Shown: one piece after another, positions 6,393-10,000 of the stretch | Layout of the letters: every line of letters begins with the position of its first letter | How positions within the stretch are numbered: the stretch's first letter is position 1 | NCBI GenBank assembly: GCA_020216805.1 | Contig: JAIWNN010000006.1 | Location: 1-10,000, forward strand | Direction: 5' to 3' | DNA from: Desulfarculus sp. | GTDB lineage: Bacteria; Desulfobacterota; Desulfarculia; Desulfarculales; Desulfarculaceae | Length of the DNA: 10,000 nt | Notes under the pieces: generated by a model | What the model was told of the DNA's origin: nothing | The model's database searches: none | Seen by the model: the letters and a program-made list of their open reading frames with translations, nothing else | Made by a program: the position numbers and the translations under genes

Positions 6393-7169
6393 TTGCGTTT
6401 CATCGACAGCCACGCCCATCTGGACATGCTGCCGCACCTGGACCAGGCTTTGGCCGCCGCCAAGGAGGCGGGCGTGGAGCAGATCGTCACCATCGGCGTG
6501 GACCTGGAATCATCCCGCGCCGCCGCCAAGTTGGCCGCCGCCCACCCCCAGGTCTTCGCCAGCCTGGGCCTGCACCCCCACGACGCCGAGAAAGCCGACG
6601 AAGGCTATTGGCGCGAGATGGAGGCCCTGGCCCGCCGGTCCCGGCCGGTGGCCATTGGCGAGTGCGGCCTGGACTTCTATCGCGACCTCTCACCCCGGCC
6701 CGCCCAGCGCGCGGCCTTCGCCCGCCAGATCGCCCTGGCCCTGGAGCTGGGCCTGCCCCTGGTGGTCCACGACCGTGATGCCCACCGCGAAACCGCCGCC
6801 ATGCTGGCCGAGCACGACGCCGGCCGGGTGGGCGGGGTGCTGCACTGCTTCTCCGGCGATCTGGAGCTGGCCCGCAAGGTCCTGGACCTGGGCTTCAGCC
6901 TGGGCGTGACCGGCGTCATCACCTACAAGAACGCACGGGCCCTGCGCGAGCTGGTGCGCCTGGTGCCGGCCGAGCGGCTGTTGATCGAGACCGATTGCCC
7001 CTACCTGGCCCCGGAGCCCTGGCGCGGCAAGCCCAACCAGCCGGCCTACGTGGCCCGCACCTGCGCCGGCCTGGCCCAGGCCCTGGAGCGGCCAGTGGAG
7101 GAAGTGGCGGCGCTGACCACCGCCAACGCCCGCCGGGTCTTCGCCCTGCCCCGGCCCGGGGAGGCCTGA
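6393..7169 (+). CDS. tatD: TatD-family metal-dependent hydrolase (DNase)
   Basis: This is a 258-residue TIM-barrel hydrolase of the TatD family, whose members are metal-dependent nucleases acting on DNA ends. All expected metal ligands are visible: H7 and H9 in DSHAHLD, E90 in IGECGLDFYRD, H126 in LVVHDRDA, H151 in LHCFSGD, and D201 in IETDCPYLAPEP. Length fits the family (about 255-265). The start is TTG: GGGAGG (6379-6384) lies eight bases upstream, and the conserved opening RFIDSHAHLD begins there, leaving little doubt. It is the first gene of a three-gene unit, with maf starting four bases after its stop. The cellular role of this subgroup is not settled; the closely related YcfH/YjjV proteins fit equally well. 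Confidence 0.93.
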   Translation: MRFIDSHAHLDMLPHLDQALAAAKEAGVEQIVTIGVDLESSRAAAKLAAAHPQVFASLGLHPHDAEKADEGYWREMEALARRSRPVAIGECGLDFYRDLSPRPAQRAAFARQIALALELGLPLVVHDRDAHRETAAMLAEHDAGRVGGVLHCFSGDLELARKVLDLGFSLGVTGVITYKNARALRELVRLVPAERLLIETDCPYLAPEPWRGKPNQPAYVARTCAGLAQALERPVEEVAALTTANARRVFALPRPGEA

Positions 7170-7172
7170 GCC

Positions 7173-7781
7173 ATGTACCGGGTGCGCGAAGGCGTGCATT
7201 TGATCCTGGCCTCGGCCTCGCCCCGCCGCCAGCAGATGCTCGCCGACCTGGGTCTTTGGTTCAGCCTGGCCCCCAGCGATGTGGACGAAACCCTTTTGCC
7301 GTCCGAGACCGCGCCCCAGGCCGCCCAGCGCCTGGCCCGCCTGAAGGCCCAGGCCGCCCTGGCCCAGTGGCCGGACCGGGCGGTCCTGGCCGCCGACACC
7401 CTGGTGGCCCTGCCCGACGGTCGCATCCTGGGCAAGCCCCGAGATCACGATCAGGCCCGGAGCATGCTCAAGATGCTCTCCGGCCGCGAGCACCTGGTGG
7501 TCAGCGGCTATTGCCTTTTTTGGCGGGGACAGGAGCAATGCGGCGTGGCCGAAAGCCGGGTGCGCTTTCGCAACCTGATGGAGGCCGAGATCGAGGCCTA
7601 TCTGGCCAGCGGCGAGCCCATGGACAAGGCCGGGGCCTATGCCGTGCAAGGGTTGGCCGCCGCCTTTGTCGAGGAGGTCCACGGCTCCTTCAGCAACGTG
7701 GTCGGCCTGCCCCTGGCCCGGGTCGTGGAACTGCTCCTGCGCCTAGGAGTTATCGAAGCCCTGGGGGAGGGTCCGCGATGA
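7173..7781 (+). CDS. maf: Maf-family nucleoside triphosphate pyrophosphatase (likely dTTP/UTP type)
   Basis: This 202-residue cytoplasmic enzyme of the Maf family hydrolyses nucleoside triphosphates, including modified ones, to monophosphates and pyrophosphate, keeping the pool clean. The signature LASASPRRQQML (12-23) is intact. The catalytic aspartate is D75 in AADTLV, followed by GKP (87-89) and LSGREHLVV (102-110). KAGAYAVQG (152-160) and NVVGLPL (175-181) complete the fold. This pattern fits the YhdE-like dTTP/UTP subgroup; the assignment to a substrate is by motif resemblance. The ATG is preceded by GGGGAGG (7158-7164) at eight bases, inside the end of tatD. Its stop overlaps the yggS start (ATGA), so the two are likely translated together. 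Confidence 0.92.
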   Translation: MYRVREGVHLILASASPRRQQMLADLGLWFSLAPSDVDETLLPSETAPQAAQRLARLKAQAALAQWPDRAVLAADTLVALPDGRILGKPRDHDQARSMLKMLSGREHLVVSGYCLFWRGQEQCGVAESRVRFRNLMEAEIEAYLASGEPMDKAGAYAVQGLAAAFVEEVHGSFSNVVGLPLARVVELLLRLGVIEALGEGPR

Positions 7782-8461
7782 GCATCGCCCAACGCCTCGC
7801 CACCATCCGCGCCCGCATGGACGCCGCCGCCCGGTCGGTGGGTCGCCACCCCGGGGATGTCACCCTGGTGGCCGTATCCAAGCGCAACCCTCCCGAGGCC
7901 GTGGCCGCGGCCCTGGCCGCCGGCCAGGTGGATTTCGGCGAGAACTACGTGCAGGAGGCCGCAAGCAAGATCCCAGCCCTGGGTCCCGGACCGCGCTGGC
8001 ACCTAATCGGCCATCTCCAGACCAACAAGGCCCGCCTGGCGGCCCAACTTTTTGATTTTATACACACCCTGGACAGTCTCAAGCTGGCCCGCACCCTGGA
8101 CCGCCAGGCCGGCGAGCTAGGCCGGCGCCTCACGGTCCTGATTCAGGTCAGCCTGGCCGGCGAAACCCAGAAATCCGGCCTTGAACCGGCCCAGGTCCCG
8201 GCCCTGGCCCAGGCGGTGGCCACCCTGCCCCACCTGGACCTGCGCGGCCTGATGACCATGCCGCCCTTTTTCGAAGACCCCGAAGCCGCCCGCCCCTACT
8301 TCGCCCGCCTCCGCCAACTGGCCCAAACCCTGGCCCCCGACCTGCCCCCCCAGGCCATGTCCCAACTCAGCATGGGCATGAGCGGCGACTTCGAGGCCGC
8401 CATCCAGGAAGGCGCCACCCTGGTCCGGGTCGGCACCGCCATCTTTGGCGCGCGTTTTTAG
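7778..8461 (+). CDS. yggS: YggS-family pyridoxal phosphate homeostasis protein
   Basis: This is a 227-residue PLP-binding protein of the YggS/PROSC family, which buffers pyridoxal phosphate and has no known catalytic activity. The PLP lysine is K35 in VAVSKRNP. Other family blocks are FGENYVQE (53-60), WHLIGHLQTNK (74-84), GLMTMPPF (157-164), SMGMSGDFEAAI (198-209) and the phosphate-binding VRVGTAIFG (216-224). The ATG overlaps the maf stop by four bases, with GGAGG (7766-7770) seven bases upstream. The protein ends FGARF with its stop inside the arm of a palindromic element (8455-8540). E. coli YggS runs a few residues further past FGAR, so the tail may have been clipped by insertion of that element. 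The core fold looks complete. Confidence 0.93.
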   Translation: MSIAQRLATIRARMDAAARSVGRHPGDVTLVAVSKRNPPEAVAAALAAGQVDFGENYVQEAASKIPALGPGPRWHLIGHLQTNKARLAAQLFDFIHTLDSLKLARTLDRQAGELGRRLTVLIQVSLAGETQKSGLEPAQVPALAQAVATLPHLDLRGLMTMPPFFEDPEAARPYFARLRQLAQTLAPDLPPQAMSQLSMGMSGDFEAAIQEGATLVRVGTAIFGARF

Positions 8462-8540
8462 GAGGGGGAAGAGTTGGGGGGACCCTTTTTGCTGCGCAAA
8501 AAGGGTTCGCCGCACCCCGCCCCAAACCCCCTCCTAAAAA
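8455..8540. repeat. Large palindromic element, copy 1
   Basis: TTTTTAGGAGGGGG (8455-8468) pairs perfectly with CCCCCTCCTAAAAA (8527-8540). Inside, TTGGGG (8474-8479) pairs with CCCCAA (8520-8525), and an 11-pair inner stem (8480-8490 with 8498-8508, ACCCTTTTT against AAAAAGGGT) closes over GCTGCGC. The whole 86-base element can fold as one long hairpin. Its left arm contains the yggS stop codon. A T-run does not follow the stem on either strand, so it is not a standard intrinsic terminator, although it could still slow polymerase or block 3' exonucleases. Confidence 0.8.
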
Positions 8541-8546
8541 AGCTGC

Positions 8547-8571
8547 GCCCAAGGCGCTGCGCGCCTTGGGC
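8547..8571. repeat. Perfect 11-base-pair hairpin
   Basis: GCCCAAGGCGC (8547-8557) and GCGCCTTGGGC (8561-8571) are exact reverse complements around TGC. It lies seven bases after palindromic element copy 1. No T-run follows, so a termination role is uncertain. Confidence 0.7.
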
Positions 8572-8645
8572 TGGGGGTGGATTCTTGACCCACAACCTCG
8601 CACTTTCGGCTGGGCGTATCGGAGATAAAAAGAACCAATTCTCGC

Positions 8646-8701
8646 CTTTTTGGAGGGGGCCCGGGGGGAACCTTTTTGGGCACCAAAAAGGTTCCCCCCG
8701 G
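8646..8701. repeat. Palindromic element, copy 2, with 19-base-pair perfect stem
   Basis: Positions 8661-8679 are the exact reverse complement of 8683-8701, a 19-pair stem over a GCA loop. Its core (GGGGGGAACCTTTTT / AAAAAGGTTCCCCCC) closely resembles the inner stem of copy 1. The preceding CTTTTTGGAGGGGG (8646-8659) matches the start of copy 1 at 12 of 14 positions. The outer right arm of copy 1 has no counterpart here. It sits 15 bases past the rlmB stop and may shield the 3' ends of both converging transcripts. Confidence 0.8.
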
Positions 8702-8716
8702 ATCATTCTTCCCCTC

Positions 8717-9475
8717 TTACTCTCTCTCCGCTCCCCCCCGCTGGCGGACGATTTCGAAGAGCAGGATGCCGGTGGCGACGGAGGCGTTGAGGCTTTCGCT
8801 GCCTGGAGCCAGGGGGAGGCTGGTGTGCAGGTCGCAGGCCTTGGCCAGGCGTTGGCCGATGCCTTTTTGTTCGCCGCCCACCACCAGGGCCAGGGGCAGG
8901 TCCAGGTTGAGGCTCCAGGGGGGTGGGGCCTGGCGGGTGGCGGCGGCCAGACCCCAGAGGCCCATGGCCTTGAGTTCGTGGAGGGCGTCGGTGAGGTTGG
9001 TGACCCGGCAGACGGGAAGGCGGGCCAGGGCCCCGGCCGCGGCCTTGGCCACCGCCGGGGTCAGGGGGCAGGCGCGGTCCTTGGCCACCACCAGGGCCTG
9101 AGCCCCGGCCGCGGCGGCCGAGCGGGCGATGGCCCCCAGGTTGTGGGGGTCCTGGATGTGGTCGGCCAGGACCACCAGGGCGCGCTGGCCGGCGGCCTGG
9201 ACCAGTTCCACCACCTGGTCCCAGGGGGTGTAGGCCAGGGCGGCCAGGCGCAGGGCCAGACCCTGGTGGGCCGCGCCTTGGGCCAGGCGGTCCAGGTCGG
9301 TCCGCGAGACGCGGCGGACCTTGACCCCGCCGGCCCGGGCCAGGTCCAAGGCCTGGGCCACGGCCGGGGAGCGCTCCGGCCCGGCCACCAGGAGCTCCTG
9401 GGCGGACTGGGGATCGCGGGCTAAAAGCTCGGCCACCGCGTGGCGTCCCACCACCAGGTTGGGGGCCTCGCCCAT
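8717..9475 (-). CDS. rlmB: 23S rRNA 2'-O-methyltransferase RlmB (SpoU/TrmH family)
   Basis: This 252-residue SPOUT-class methyltransferase should methylate the 2'-O of a guanosine in 23S rRNA (G2251 in E. coli numbering) using S-adenosylmethionine. Residues 1-80 form the small substrate-binding domain (LVVGRHAVAELL; AHQGLALRL). The catalytic domain shows motif 1 with N112 and R118 (DPHNLGAIARSA), motif 2 GGEQKGIG (200-207) and the knot motif SESLNASVATGILLFEI (226-242). Length matches the family (about 240-255). I chose the ATG at 9475 because it overlaps the gmk stop as TGATG, and family homology starts right there. A TTG at 9508 would add 11 residues but has no ribosome site and no family support. 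It could in principle be a related TrmH-family enzyme with another target. Confidence 0.88.
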   Translation of the reverse strand: MGEAPNLVVGRHAVAELLARDPQSAQELLVAGPERSPAVAQALDLARAGGVKVRRVSRTDLDRLAQGAAHQGLALRLAALAYTPWDQVVELVQAAGQRALVVLADHIQDPHNLGAIARSAAAAGAQALVVAKDRACPLTPAVAKAAAGALARLPVCRVTNLTDALHELKAMGLWGLAAATRQAPPPWSLNLDLPLALVVGGEQKGIGQRLAKACDLHTSLPLAPGSESLNASVATGILLFEIVRQRGGAERE

Positions 9476-10000
9476 CACAGGCCCCAGGCCGGAGCCACCA
9501 GGGGCCAACGCCGATCCAGACGCAGACGCTCGGCGGTGAGCAGGGCCGCCACCTCCTCCACCGCCCGCTCCAGGTCGTCGTTGACCACCAGATGGGTGTA
9601 GTGTCGGGCCTGGGCCAGTTCGTAGGCCACCCGCTCCAGGCGGCCGCGAATTTTCGCCTCGTCCTCGGTGCCCCGCCCGCGCAGACGACGCTCCAACTCG
9701 GCCGGCGAGGGCGGCAGCAGGAAAACCATCACCGCCTGGGGGAAGGTCCGCTTGACCGCCAGGCCGCCGTTGACCTCGATCTCCAACAAGAGGTCCCGGC
9801 CGCCATCGATGCTCTGGCGGATGGCGGCGGCGGAGGTGCCGTAGAGATTGCCGAAGACCTCCACGTGCTCCAGCATCTCGCCGCTGGCCACCTTGGCCAG
9901 AAACTCCTCCCGGCTGAGGAAAACGTAGTCAACGCCATGGACCTCGCCCGGACGGGGCTCGCGGGTGGTGAGGCTGACCGAGTAGGCCAGGTCCGCGAAC
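9475..10000 (-). CDS. gmk: Guanylate kinase (C-terminal part; 5' end beyond window)
   Basis: About 174 residues of guanylate kinase, which converts GMP and ATP to GDP and ADP, are visible; the N-terminal P-loop, some 30 residues, lies beyond the right edge. Reading inward from position 9999, the GMP-binding block SVSLTTREPRPGEVHGVDY is present, then VFLSREEF, GEMLEHVEVFGNLYGT with its YGT motif, and the later FLLPPSPAELERRLRGRG and DEAKIRGRLE segments of the lid region, ending in VVNDDLERAVEEV. A valine GTG near 9891 is internal, not a start. The stop TGA shares a base with the rlmB ATG, so the two genes are likely translationally coupled. Distinction from ribose 1,5-bisphosphate kinase (PhnN) is secure from the SxTTRxPRxGE and YGT motifs. 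Confidence 0.94.
   Translation of the reverse strand, partial: FADLAYSVSLTTREPRPGEVHGVDYVFLSREEFLAKVASGEMLEHVEVFGNLYGTSAAAIRQSIDGGRDLLLEIEVNGGLAVKRTFPQAVMVFLLPPSPAELERRLRGRGTEDEAKIRGRLERVAYELAQARHYTHLVVNDDLERAVEEVAALLTAERLRLDRRWPLVAPAWGL

Noticed and set aside
8627..8651. AAAAAG/CTTTTT inverted repeat as a terminator for yggS
   Set aside because: Six weak A-T pairs over a 13-base loop with no G-C core; unlikely to terminate alone.
8474..9424. 316-residue plus-strand open frame over the hairpin region and rlmB
   Set aside because: Its first part translates the palindromic repeats and the rest is antisense to a well-supported rlmB; no ribosome site or family resemblance.
9476..9508. Upstream TTG start for rlmB adding 11 residues
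   Set aside because: No ribosome site; the added residues match no family pattern, and the ATG at 9475 is coupled to the gmk stop by TGATG.

Overview
The window is high-GC bacterial DNA with dense gene packing, strong G/C preference at third codon positions and clear Shine-Dalgarno sites. Fatty-acid beta-oxidation genes beside a MerR-type regulator, followed by a multi-cysteine 4Fe-4S protein, suggest an anaerobic, GC-rich member of the Deltaproteobacteria (Desulfobacterota), perhaps near Desulfarculus. That placement is inferred from gene content and style, not from a marker comparison.

Layout. Positions 1-389 hold no gene. They contain an AT-rich block (about 60-150) full of short inverted and direct repeats that looks like an operator. 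Next come a MerR-family regulator (390-1094) and a 491-base gap containing a good promoter-like site at 1290-1317. Then follow a fused enoyl-CoA hydratase / 3-hydroxyacyl-CoA dehydrogenase (1586-3721), a FadA-like thiolase (3790-4995), and a protein joining a predicted winged helix, a cysteine-rich middle and a 2x[4Fe-4S] ferredoxin domain (5183-6253). A clear intrinsic terminator (6271-6311) closes this block.

A second plus-strand unit starts at a promoter near 6319-6347. It carries tatD (TTG start), maf and yggS, which are tightly packed or overlapping. Facing it on the minus strand are gmk (cut by the window edge) and rlmB, joined by a one-base TGATG overlap. The convergent gap between yggS and rlmB is packed with strong hairpins. 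These include two diverged copies of one palindromic element, the first of which supplies the stop codon of yggS.

How the genes work together. The two beta-oxidation genes together cover the hydration, second oxidation and thiolysis steps of beta-oxidation. The MerR-type regulator is the natural candidate to control them: a 12-base sequence upstream of it recurs, inverted, at the promoter-like site ahead of the hydratase/dehydrogenase gene. The iron-sulfur protein may handle electrons or sense redox state for this pathway. The second half of the window is housekeeping: DNA/nucleotide quality control (tatD, maf), PLP homeostasis (yggS), 23S rRNA methylation (rlmB) and GMP phosphorylation (gmk).

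The most interesting signals are the shared regulatory sequence linking the regulator to beta-oxidation, the apparent second MerR-like helix-turn-helix in that regulator, the winged-helix/ferredoxin fusion, and the palindromic element pair at the convergent junction. I do not see an obviously new multi-gene system here.
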